Positions 1 to 6,304 of a stretch of DNA of 9,268 bases are shown here, one piece after another. A program made the position numbers and the translations under genes. The notes under the pieces are model-generated. The model worked only from the letters and a program-made list of their open reading frames with translations, had not been told where the DNA came from and did no database searches. Numbering within the stretch: the stretch's first letter is position 1; each line of letters starts with the position of its first letter. The DNA comes from Chloroflexaceae bacterium UBA1466 (GTDB lineage: Bacteria > Chloroflexota > Chloroflexia > Chloroflexales > Chloroflexaceae): positions 1 to 9,268 of the forward strand of contig DCSM01000059.1 in the NCBI GenBank assembly GCA_002325605.1. The letters are read 5' to 3'.

Positions 1-1
1 C

Positions 2-2953
2 CCCACCATCACCACCGCCCCAACTGACCAAACCATTCCCTTTGGCACAAAGCCAACTTTGACAGTCGCGGCGACGGGCGATGTTGCCCCAACGTATCAG
101 TGGTATAAGGTTGTGGTTGAGAATGGAGTAGAAAAAGAAGTAGAAGTTACTGGCGCAACTTCAGCAAGTTTCACGCCTGATAATCTCACCAGTGATACAA
201 CCTTCCGCGTCAAAGTAACTACGACGGTCAATGGGGTAGCCAAAACGGTTTCCAGTGATTCAAAGATCACGGTCACACTGCCGACCATCACGTCTGACAC
301 TACGGTAAAGAGTGGGGAGACCGCAAAGTTAGATGTTACATTGCCTACGGGAGCCAATGCTTCTGATTATACCTATCAATGGTATGAAGTTCTCCCTGAT
401 GGGAGTGAAGTTTTGGTGACTGGGGCGACGGGAGCAAGTTTTACGACTCCTTCGCTCACAAGCAATAAGAAGTATAAAGCAAAGGTCACGGGGCCGACGG
501 GGACGGTAGAGGTTGGCCCGACGGCGGTGACGGTGAATCAACCGCCCACTGTCACTACCCAGACGATCAGCAATACTTTGAGTGATGGGAAAGCCCCTTT
601 AAGTGTTGCTGCCACGCCTCAAGTTGCTAGTGATGGCCCCTTGACTTATCAGTGGTATAAGCTGAATGCGGATGGTATAACTTGGGATCTTGTAACGGGG
701 GCTGCGGGCGCGAGTTTTGAGGCAACGGCTCCTGGGAAGTATAAAGCAGTCGTAACGACAGCGAAAGGGGTAAGTAAAGATAGTGAAGTCATGACGGTCA
801 ATCCTGGGCCGCCGACGATCACGACGCAGCCGACAAGCACCGCGCTGGGAAGTAATGGGCCAGCACCATTGAGCGTTGGGGCTGCTCTTTCGCCTGGGAG
901 TAAGGACACCTTAGCTTATCAATGGTATAAGAAGGATGCAAGCGGCAATTGGGTAAAGGTCGATGGGGCGACGGATTCTACCTTCAATGCTACGGATCCA
1001 GGAGAGTATAAGGCTATCGTCACGGCGGATGGGGCGAGTGTTGAGAGTCAGGTGGCGACGGTTTCTCCCGCCCCAACGGCGACTCCTACATCAACGCCTA
1101 CTCCTTCCCCAACGGAAACCTCCGTGCCGAACAATCCGCTTCCACCGACCATCATAGACCCTCCTACGGATACACAGCTAGGAAGTAAGGGGCAAGCGAC
1201 CTTGAGCGTTACGGCCCAATTGCCGAGCGGAAGCAAAGGCCCTTTGAGCTATCAATGGCTCACGCAGGATGCCCAGGGAAGTTGGATTACGATTACGGGC
1301 GCGACGGCTCCGACCTTCAGTACCCAAATGCCTGGCGTGTATAAGGTCGTCGTTACTTCTGCTGACGGGGCGAAGGTTGAGAGTAAACCTGCAACAGTGA
1401 ACACGCCCCCCGTGATTGCAACACCGCCTCAGCCGCAGACGGTTAGCGCGGGGCATCCCGTAACTTTGACGGTGGTAGTAACAAGTACCATTCCTGTTAC
1501 CTATACTTGGTATCAGATCAATCCCGATAAAACGATTAAGGTGGTGGGGACCAATTCCCCAACTTTGACGGTGCAAGTAACCCAAACGACATCCTTCTCG
1601 GTGAGCGTGAGGAACAATTTGGGCACGGTCAGCACGCCCCCCGTGACCGTGATGGTAAAGCCCGTAGTTGCTGATCAAGTGATCCCTTCGGGGAATACGA
1701 CCACGTTGGGGGTCCCAGCGCAACCGGATACAAGTTATCAATGGTACATTGTTGACCCGCTAACAAACCAGCTTACCCCCATTGGGGGCGCGACTTCCTC
1801 TACTTACAACACGCCGCCCTTGACGCAAACAACCACCTTCGCGCTGAAAATTACTCCGCCAACGGGGGAACCGGTGACCATAAAGTTGACCGTGACGGTT
1901 CAGCCCCCTCCTACGACGGCAACGGCGACCCCCGTTTACCCCATCGCCCGCGATGACCTGGCTTTCGCTGTGCCAAGCGTGCCCCGGGGAATCGCCGTTT
2001 TGGGCAACGACTATGACCCCAATCATTCTCCTTTGCAAATTGTGGGGGTCGGGAAACCGGCCCATGGCGTGGCGCTTCTCAAAGGTGAGTTTATCTTCTA
2101 TACGGCAGATAGTGCTTTCTTGGGTACGGACGTTTTCACTTATACGATCAGTAATGGTTCCCTTACCGCAACCGCGAAGGTAACCCTTACCGTGACGCAA
2201 GAAAATAAGAATCTAACCCCTCTCGCCTATAACTACCTTTTCACCACAACCCAAAATATCCCCATCACGGTCACGGAGGTGCAGGTGGATAGCGCAAACA
2301 TCCTCCGCAACCCTGACCGGGATACGCAAGCTGTTCTCACCCTTTGGAAACCCCTTCACGGGAAGGTTTGGGCTGAAGGGCAACTAATTCATTACCTTCC
2401 TGATTTGGATTTTGTAGGAACGGATACCTTTACCTACACCTTGACGGATGGCGATCTTCGATCTTTACCAGGGCGCATCACAATTGTGGTTCTTTCCCCT
2501 ATCAACATTGGGGGCGATGCGAAGGTCTGGAAAGATGACCCCTTCACCCGCACCGCTGTGATCAGTCCCTCGGCGGGAGTACCGCCGTGGACGGGCGAGG
2601 TTAATTATGGCGATGGGACACTAACGCAAACCCTAAAGGTCAACCCTGATGGAACCTTTAGGCTCACGCACACTTATACCAAGAGCGGAGTCTTTACCGT
2701 GACCGTAGCCCTCAAGGATGGCACGGGCAAGGTCACCGTTAAGAAATTCCAGGTGACGGTGGAGCCAAAACCCGTTATTGTGGCTGAAAAGCACTTCTAT
2801 TACTTCCCGCTAATGTTGGGTAAAGATAGCAAAAGCTCGACCAGTGTGCAATATCGGCTTTATTTCCCCCTTCTGCTCAAGGATGTGGGGCCAAGTAAGC
2901 ACCAAATTCACCTGGCCCTCATCATCAAGCAGGCCACGCCTAAGACTAAATAG
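2..2953 (+). CDS. Large multidomain surface/secreted protein with Ig-like, cadherin-like and PKD-like domains (5' end missing)
   Basis: The frame is open from the left edge, so the true start lies upstream; 983 residues are visible. Seven Ig-like domains each carry a YQWY-type core motif with a downstream GAT/GA-x-SF strand. The core motifs begin near positions 95, 374, 647, 917, 1250, 1502 and 1736. A Pro/Thr spacer (about 1069-1136) separates domains 4 and 5, and another follows domain 7. Two cadherin-like/Big-type domains come next (about 1940-2200 and 2225-2500), each ending in GTD-x-FTYT. A PKD-like domain with a YGDGT turn follows (about 2520-2760). The tail has two aromatic-F-P-L motifs (2792-2827 and 2852-2884). 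There is no catalytic domain and no LPXTG motif. A structural, adhesive or cell-envelope role is inferred from the architecture; the signal peptide and any N-terminal domain are outside the window. Thr is very abundant (40 of the first 180 visible codons). A hairpin starts 13 bases after the stop. Confidence 0.9.
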   Translation, partial: PTITTAPTDQTIPFGTKPTLTVAATGDVAPTYQWYKVVVENGVEKEVEVTGATSASFTPDNLTSDTTFRVKVTTTVNGVAKTVSSDSKITVTLPTITSDTTVKSGETAKLDVTLPTGANASDYTYQWYEVLPDGSEVLVTGATGASFTTPSLTSNKKYKAKVTGPTGTVEVGPTAVTVNQPPTVTTQTISNTLSDGKAPLSVAATPQVASDGPLTYQWYKLNADGITWDLVTGAAGASFEATAPGKYKAVVTTAKGVSKDSEVMTVNPGPPTITTQPTSTALGSNGPAPLSVGAALSPGSKDTLAYQWYKKDASGNWVKVDGATDSTFNATDPGEYKAIVTADGASVESQVATVSPAPTATPTSTPTPSPTETSVPNNPLPPTIIDPPTDTQLGSKGQATLSVTAQLPSGSKGPLSYQWLTQDAQGSWITITGATAPTFSTQMPGVYKVVVTSADGAKVESKPATVNTPPVIATPPQPQTVSAGHPVTLTVVVTSTIPVTYTWYQINPDKTIKVVGTNSPTLTVQVTQTTSFSVSVRNNLGTVSTPPVTVMVKPVVADQVIPSGNTTTLGVPAQPDTSYQWYIVDPLTNQLTPIGGATSSTYNTPPLTQTTTFALKITPPTGEPVTIKLTVTVQPPPTTATATPVYPIARDDLAFAVPSVPRGIAVLGNDYDPNHSPLQIVGVGKPAHGVALLKGEFIFYTADSAFLGTDVFTYTISNGSLTATAKVTLTVTQENKNLTPLAYNYLFTTTQNIPITVTEVQVDSANILRNPDRDTQAVLTLWKPLHGKVWAEGQLIHYLPDLDFVGTDTFTYTLTDGDLRSLPGRITIVVLSPINIGGDAKVWKDDPFTRTAVISPSAGVPPWTGEVNYGDGTLTQTLKVNPDGTFRLTHTYTKSGVFTVTVALKDGTGKVTVKKFQVTVEPKPVIVAEKHFYYFPLMLGKDSKSSTSVQYRLYFPLLLKDVGPSKHQIHLALIIKQATPKTK

Positions 2954-2966
2954 GAGAGTAGCAAAA

Positions 2967-3003
2967 GGTGCGCCCGATGCGGCAAAGCCGCTCCGGGCGC
3001 ACC
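2967..3003 (+). terminator. GC-rich hairpin after the surface-protein gene, possible terminator
   Basis: A perfect 10-bp stem (2967-2976 with 2994-3003) continues past a 2x2 mismatch into a 5-bp GC stem (2979-2983 with 2987-2991) closed by an AAA loop. It sits just after the stop codon and upstream of the tRNA promoter, where a terminator or mRNA 3'-end stabiliser would be expected. It is not followed by a T-tract (the next bases are C-rich), so it is not a canonical intrinsic terminator. The structure is clear; its function is inferred. Confidence 0.55.
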
Positions 3004-3026
3004 CCCTGGCCCTTCCAAACTACCGC

Positions 3027-3055
3027 TTGACAAGCCCGCCATTTTCAGCTAAAAT
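3027..3055 (+). promoter_or_regulatory. Sigma70-type promoter of the tRNA-Thr gene
   Basis: A perfect -35 box TTGACA (3027-3032) is separated by exactly 17 bp from TAAAAT (3050-3055), which matches the -10 consensus at 5 of 6 positions. The predicted transcription start is near 3061-3063, only about 6-8 bases before the mature tRNA 5' end. The tRNA therefore appears to be a monocistronic transcript with a minimal leader, independent of the surface-protein gene upstream. Confidence 0.8.
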
Positions 3056-3068
3056 AACTCCTGAAAGC

Positions 3069-3144
3069 GCCAATGTAGCTCAGTTGGTAGAGCAGCTGTT
3101 TCGTAAACAGCAGGTCCGGGGTTCGAGTCCCCGCATTGGCTCCA
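3069..3144 (+). tRNA. tRNA-Thr (anticodon CGT)
   Basis: A complete cloverleaf is visible. The acceptor stem has 7 perfect pairs (3069-3075 with 3134-3140). The D stem is GCTC/GAGC (3078-3081 with 3090-3093). The anticodon stem is GCTGT/ACAGC (3095-3099 with 3107-3111) around loop TTCGTAA, giving anticodon CGT at 3102-3104, which reads ACG. The variable loop is AGGTC, and the T stem CGGGG/CCCCG encloses TTCGAGT (3122-3128). The discriminator is T (3141), and CCA is encoded at 3142-3144. G1-C72, C2-G71 and anticodon bases G35 and U36 agree with threonine identity. A run of five T follows directly (3145-3149) and may help end transcription. No intron or mismatch is seen. Confidence 0.97.
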
Positions 3145-3272
3145 TTTTTGTTCCTCCAAGCTCCTCGTGCTTCCCCTCTTCCAGCTATCTCTTTTGCCAA
3201 AAAACGATGCCTTTTCATACTACATAAATTTATTTCTTTTTTGCCCACCTTAGAATAATAAAAGCCTAATGA

Positions 3273-3281
3273 TGGTAAAAT
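3273..3281 (+). promoter_or_regulatory. Candidate extended -10 promoter for the glycoside hydrolase gene
   Basis: TG at 3273-3274, one base, then TAAAAT (3276-3281) fits the extended -10 pattern. No good -35 box lies 16-18 bp upstream (the bases there are AT-rich but do not match TTGACA), so the call rests on the -10 alone. A start near 3288 would give a 5' leader of about 89 bases before the ATG at 3377. Confidence 0.35.
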
Positions 3282-3309
3282 AAGAGCAGTGGTTTTAAGC
3301 GCGTTGGAT

Positions 3310-3325
3310 TCTGAGTAAGCTCAGA
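3310..3325 (+). promoter_or_regulatory. Small hairpin in the hydrolase leader
   Basis: TCTGAG (3310-3315) pairs with CTCAGA (3320-3325) around a TAAG loop. An alternative, mutually exclusive pairing is AAGCT (3317-3321) with AGCTT (3325-3329) around CAG. It would lie inside the mRNA leader if the candidate promoter at 3273-3281 is used. It has no T-tract and matches no riboswitch I recognise. A regulatory role is only a possibility. Confidence 0.2.
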
Positions 3326-3376
3326 GCTTTAGCCCGCCCAAGACCAGATCGCTTTTATTTTGTTTAAGGCTTTGCC

Positions 3377-5461
3377 ATGCGGCGAATTAAATTTTATGTA
3401 GATTACTCGGCCCCAACAGAAGGGCCGTTAAGTTGGCAGATGATTCTGGCAGGCATCTTCTTTTGCCTGGGCATAATCTTATTGGGTTTGACCATCACCA
3501 GTGCTTTAGGCCAAATCTTTAGCTCATCGCAGACCGCGAGTTTTGCTCCCCCAACCGTGATTGCAAGCAAGCTCTCTCCGACTCCGTCCGCGACGCTGCT
3601 CAGAGCTTCAGAAACCCCTTTAGCGGTCAAAGAAGCAACCAAAGTGCAACCAACGCGCCAAGTTCAAGCCAAGGCAACGGTGGTGGCTGAAGGAAATTCT
3701 CCGCCGACGGCCATAATTTCACCAGCTGCTGAACCTCCTTTGTCGCCAACTATGTTTCTCGAAACAGCTTTGCCAACCAGTTCCCCAAGGCCCAATTCCT
3801 TTCCTCTCCTTAAATCCTCAGAATCTCCCACCACAGCTACTTTTGAACCCACCGAGAAGCTGGCCCCAGAAGGCCAAACCGCCACGCCGCGCCCAAGCCC
3901 TTCGCCCCAGCAAACCCTGGCGTTAAGCAAAAGTTCGCCTTCCCCAACGGCTCTAGCTTCGCTAGAGCCAGAACCAACCACGGAATCCGCTTCCCCAAAG
4001 CCTTCCCTTTCCCCAACCTCTTCTCATACGTCGTCCCCAACGCTTTCCCCAACCCCTTCCCTTTCCCCAACCCCTTCCCTTTCCCCAACCCCTTCCCTTT
4101 CCCCAACCCCTTCCCTTTCGCCCACGCCCTTCAAAACGCCTTCGATCTTTGGGGTTGAAATCAACCAGAATCAAGTGAGCGACATGGCCAGCCGCGTCTC
4201 GGAGGCCCAAGTTTCCTGGGTGCGCTACAATGGGGTTTTTTGGTCGGAGGTTGAGGCGACGCAGGGTACTTATGACTGGAGCAAATTGAGCGCGGTGGAA
4301 GGTGAATTGCGCTTGTTACAGGAGAAAGGGGCAACTCCGCTGGTTATTGTGCGCGGAACCCCAAATTGGGCCCAGAAGGTTGCGGGCAAAGTCTGTGGCC
4401 CAATCAAAGAAGAGTTCTTTGACAACTTTGCCACTTTTATGAGCGAGCTTGTGAAGCGCTACAGCACGGCTCCCTATAATGTGCGGTATTGGGAACTTTG
4501 GAATGAGCCAGATGCGTCCAGTGAGATTGCGAGCGATTCGCCTTTTGGTTGCTGGGGGGAGCCTGCGGAGGATTATTATGGCGGGGGGTTTTATGCCAAA
4601 ATGTTGAAGAAAGTCTATCCCAAAGTCAAAGAGGCTAATCCCGATGCCCAAATTGTGCTTGGGGGCTTACTACTCGACTGTGATCCTAGTAAGCCGCCCA
4701 CGGGAAAAGACTGTAAATCTACTAAATTCTTTGAAGGGATCCTCAATGAAGATGGCGGAAACTATTTTGATCTCGCCGCTTTTCACGGTTACGCCTATTA
4801 TCATTGGTGGCTGCGCCTTGATAGTGCGGGGAATGCAACGAAAAACATAGACTGGGGCGGCAGTAATCTGCCTAGTCCGCAAGATTCTTGGAATAGTCGG
4901 GGCGGGCCCTTGCTGGGCAAAGTTGATTTTCTCACGAAGCAGATGGCTCAATATGGTAGCAATAAACCGATTATCGCCAATGAAATTGGTTTACTTTGCT
5001 ACACAAGCGAAGATACTGCTAAGGCAAAGGCAGATTGTCGGGCCAACGGCTATTGGGAACAGCAGGCTAATTATGCTTTGCGAACCTATATCCGTGCTTG
5101 GGCCAACAAATTGGTCGGCGCAGTTTGGTACACGCTCAATGAATCGGGTTGGCAGGACTCAGGCTTGATTACCGATTCCCAGCCCCGCGAAGCTTATCGA
5201 ACCTTGAAATTTATTACTGAAAAATTCAAAGAGGCAAAATATAAAGGCGCACTCGCTGTTACTTCCGATAAAGAAATCTACGAATTTGAGAAAAGCACAA
5301 CAAATCTTCAAATCTATTGGACAAATAATGATTCAAAGAGCGACATTCCAGTGCCGACCAAGAATTATCGGATTTATAACAAGTTTGGTGATCTATTAGA
5401 GGCTAATACCACTAATCTTGTCGCAAGTTTTGAGCCAATTATCCTTGAGATTGATAAGTAA
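3377..5461 (+). CDS. Membrane-anchored glycoside hydrolase, clan GH-A type (GH39/GH5-like), with Ser/Thr/Pro-rich stalk
   Basis: This is a 694-residue protein. A short basic N-terminus is followed by one hydrophobic helix (about residues 21-45). I see no clear signal peptidase site, so it is probably a type II anchor with the bulk outside the cell. Residues about 47-256 form a Ser/Thr/Pro-rich stalk, with a tandem TPSLSP repeat near 225-250. The catalytic (beta/alpha)8-type domain starts at about 257 (IFGVEINQN). It contains VRYNGVFW, a GTPNWA segment (327-332), and WNEPD with the likely acid/base E377. It continues with FHGYAYYHWW (H470) and NEIG with the likely nucleophile E536. A W584-x-x-x-N-E-S stretch follows, then a short C-terminal beta-rich region. 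The two Glu, about 160 residues apart and after the usual strands, are typical of clan GH-A retaining hydrolases. Polysaccharide is the expected substrate, but the family and specificity cannot be settled here. ATG at 3377 is supported by AAGG seven bases upstream. Confidence 0.85.
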   Translation: MRRIKFYVDYSAPTEGPLSWQMILAGIFFCLGIILLGLTITSALGQIFSSSQTASFAPPTVIASKLSPTPSATLLRASETPLAVKEATKVQPTRQVQAKATVVAEGNSPPTAIISPAAEPPLSPTMFLETALPTSSPRPNSFPLLKSSESPTTATFEPTEKLAPEGQTATPRPSPSPQQTLALSKSSPSPTALASLEPEPTTESASPKPSLSPTSSHTSSPTLSPTPSLSPTPSLSPTPSLSPTPSLSPTPFKTPSIFGVEINQNQVSDMASRVSEAQVSWVRYNGVFWSEVEATQGTYDWSKLSAVEGELRLLQEKGATPLVIVRGTPNWAQKVAGKVCGPIKEEFFDNFATFMSELVKRYSTAPYNVRYWELWNEPDASSEIASDSPFGCWGEPAEDYYGGGFYAKMLKKVYPKVKEANPDAQIVLGGLLLDCDPSKPPTGKDCKSTKFFEGILNEDGGNYFDLAAFHGYAYYHWWLRLDSAGNATKNIDWGGSNLPSPQDSWNSRGGPLLGKVDFLTKQMAQYGSNKPIIANEIGLLCYTSEDTAKAKADCRANGYWEQQANYALRTYIRAWANKLVGAVWYTLNESGWQDSGLITDSQPREAYRTLKFITEKFKEAKYKGALAVTSDKEIYEFEKSTTNLQIYWTNNDSKSDIPVPTKNYRIYNKFGDLLEANTTNLVASFEPIILEIDK
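4051..4122 (+). repeat. 18-bp tandem repeat in the hydrolase stalk (four copies, TPSLSP unit)
   Basis: The unit AACCCCTTCCCTTTCCCC occurs perfectly at 4051-4068, 4069-4086 and 4087-4104, and with one change at 4105-4122. Partial, diverged copies flank it (about 3990-4020, 4035-4050 and 4121-4130). The unit is in frame, so copy-number change would lengthen or shorten the stalk by six residues without a frameshift. The sense strand is almost purely pyrimidine plus AA. The complementary strand is a regular series of G-runs. Confidence 0.95.
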
Positions 5462-5464
5462 ACT

Positions 5465-6247
5465 TTACTGGCTCATGGCCCGCACAGCTTTCAGCCCAAT
5501 CACGGGGTTGCCGAGGGGAATGTAGTCTAAACCCACAAAACCTTGAAACTTTTGCTCGCGCAGCAGGCGGAAAAGATAGCGATAGTTGATTTCACCTGTT
5601 CCTGGCTCATGTTTCCCTGGAACATCAGCGACATGAATATAGCCAACCATATCTAAGTTATTGATCAGCCGCGCACTCAAATTGCCCTCACTGATTTGTT
5701 GGTGATAGATGTTGAAAAGTAAGCGCACGTGAGGGCTATTGACTTCCCGAATAATTTGAAGCCCCTCTTTGGAAGAAATTAGATAATTTCCTGGGTGATC
5801 TATCGGGTTAAGGGGCTCCAAAAGCAACGTTACGCCCGCATCTTGGGCAATTGGAACTACCGTCCGCAGCCCAGCGACGATATTGTTATGCTGTTCAATG
5901 CGTGGAACATTTGACAAAGTTGTGCCGCTATAGACAATCAGATGACTACACGATAAATCAACGGCCAGCGACGCAGACCGCATAATCTCATTTTCAAACT
6001 GGGCGTGCTGCATTGCATCAACCAACGAGGATGTACTACCTAAAAAGGCACTAACTTCTAAGCGTAAAGCGGTCTTCAAGGCCAGCGTGATATTCATATC
6101 TTTCCCATCCCGCTTGCCAAATTCAAATGCGGTGAAGCCCTGATCGGCGACATGTTCGAGCCGCTGTTCAAAGGGCATTTCGGTAAAGATCGAATCAATC
6201 CCGACGGTTAAATTAAGCGGAGGCAAAGTAGACATAGACATAAACAT
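5465..6247 (-). CDS. Hydroxypyruvate isomerase-like TIM-barrel protein (Hyi / AP endonuclease 2-type family)
   Basis: At 260 residues it is close to the usual family length (about 258). It begins with a strand of the form NLTVGIDSIFTEMPF. It carries LLLEPLNPID (E144), an IYHQQ segment (180-184), IHVADVPGKHEPGTGEINY (204-222) and FVGLDYIPLGN (237-247), in the order seen in Hyi and related sugar isomerases of the xylose isomerase-like barrel fold. Family members isomerise hydroxypyruvate and tartronate semialdehyde, or related sugars, with a divalent metal. Three of the four usual metal-ligand positions differ here: Asp to N179, Gln to H205 and Glu to D241; E144 is kept. Activity and substrate are therefore uncertain. 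Start choice is open: ATG at 6247 has AGG too close, whereas the next in-frame ATG at 6241 has AGG at seven bases; a third lies at 6235. It is probably co-transcribed with the tricorn gene upstream. Its stop is 3 bp from the stop of the opposing hydrolase. Confidence 0.85.
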   Translation of the reverse strand: MFMSMSTLPPLNLTVGIDSIFTEMPFEQRLEHVADQGFTAFEFGKRDGKDMNITLALKTALRLEVSAFLGSTSSLVDAMQHAQFENEIMRSASLAVDLSCSHLIVYSGTTLSNVPRIEQHNNIVAGLRTVVPIAQDAGVTLLLEPLNPIDHPGNYLISSKEGLQIIREVNSPHVRLLFNIYHQQISEGNLSARLINNLDMVGYIHVADVPGKHEPGTGEINYRYLFRLLREQKFQGFVGLDYIPLGNPVIGLKAVRAMSQ

Positions 6248-6304
6248 ACCTATTTCTCGGCTTGCAAGCCAAAGCGAGGTTGCGGCGATTCAGCTTTGAA
6301 TTTT
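6248..6304 (-). other. Short spacer between the tricorn and isomerase genes
   Basis: The spacer is 57 bases on the same strand, consistent with an operon. It contains a perfect 12-bp palindrome, GGCTTGCAAGCC (6259-6270), and a 6-bp inverted repeat, CAAAGC/GCTTTG (6270-6275 with 6293-6298), with a 17-base loop. Neither is followed by a T-tract on the coding strand. I see no promoter matching consensus, so translation of the isomerase probably uses the upstream transcript. Confidence 0.4.

Larger units (their letters stand above)
3145..3376. other. Non-coding leader region between tRNA-Thr and the glycoside hydrolase gene
   Basis: These 232 bases carry no credible open reading frame and are more AT-rich than the flanking genes. 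They hold the T5 run after the tRNA, an AT-rich stretch around 3221-3240 with a 10-bp palindrome (3224-3233), an extended -10-like site (3273-3281), a small hairpin (3310-3325), and a Shine-Dalgarno-like AAGG (3366-3369) seven bases before the ATG at 3377. Apart from these I see nothing in it. Confidence 0.7.

Noticed and set aside
1178..1741. A 187-residue minus-strand open frame inside the surface-protein gene
   Set aside because: It is a shadow of the GC-biased repetitive coding strand: composition rich in Arg, His and Gly, no recognisable domain, and no ribosome site of note.
3060..3160. tRNA gene used as an integration site for a mobile element
   Set aside because: No integrase gene and no direct repeat of the tRNA 3' end are found in the window.
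2844..3227. A 127-residue plus-strand open frame crossing the end of the surface gene and the tRNA
   Set aside because: It overlaps the real coding frame, the hairpin, the promoter and the tRNA; its apparent sequence comes from these elements.
3221..3242. Intrinsic terminator at the T-rich run near 3237-3242
   Set aside because: The only nearby symmetry is a 10-bp AT palindrome without a loop; there is no GC-rich stem before the T-run.
3045..3248. A 67-residue minus-strand open frame with the phrase NAGTRTPDLLFTKQLLYQL
   Set aside because: This is the familiar false protein produced by translating the antisense of a tRNA gene. It overlaps tRNA-Thr completely and has no other support.
4051..4122. 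CRISPR-like or telomere-like array (repeated CCCCAA)
   Set aside because: The repeat units are directly adjacent with no spacers, are in frame within a coding sequence and encode TPSLSP. It is a coding minisatellite.
3837..4210. Minus-strand open frames with Gly-Lys-Gly repeat patterns
   Set aside because: They are antisense readings of the Ser/Thr/Pro stalk repeat. The plus-strand frame has an anchor and a hydrolase domain, so it is the real one.
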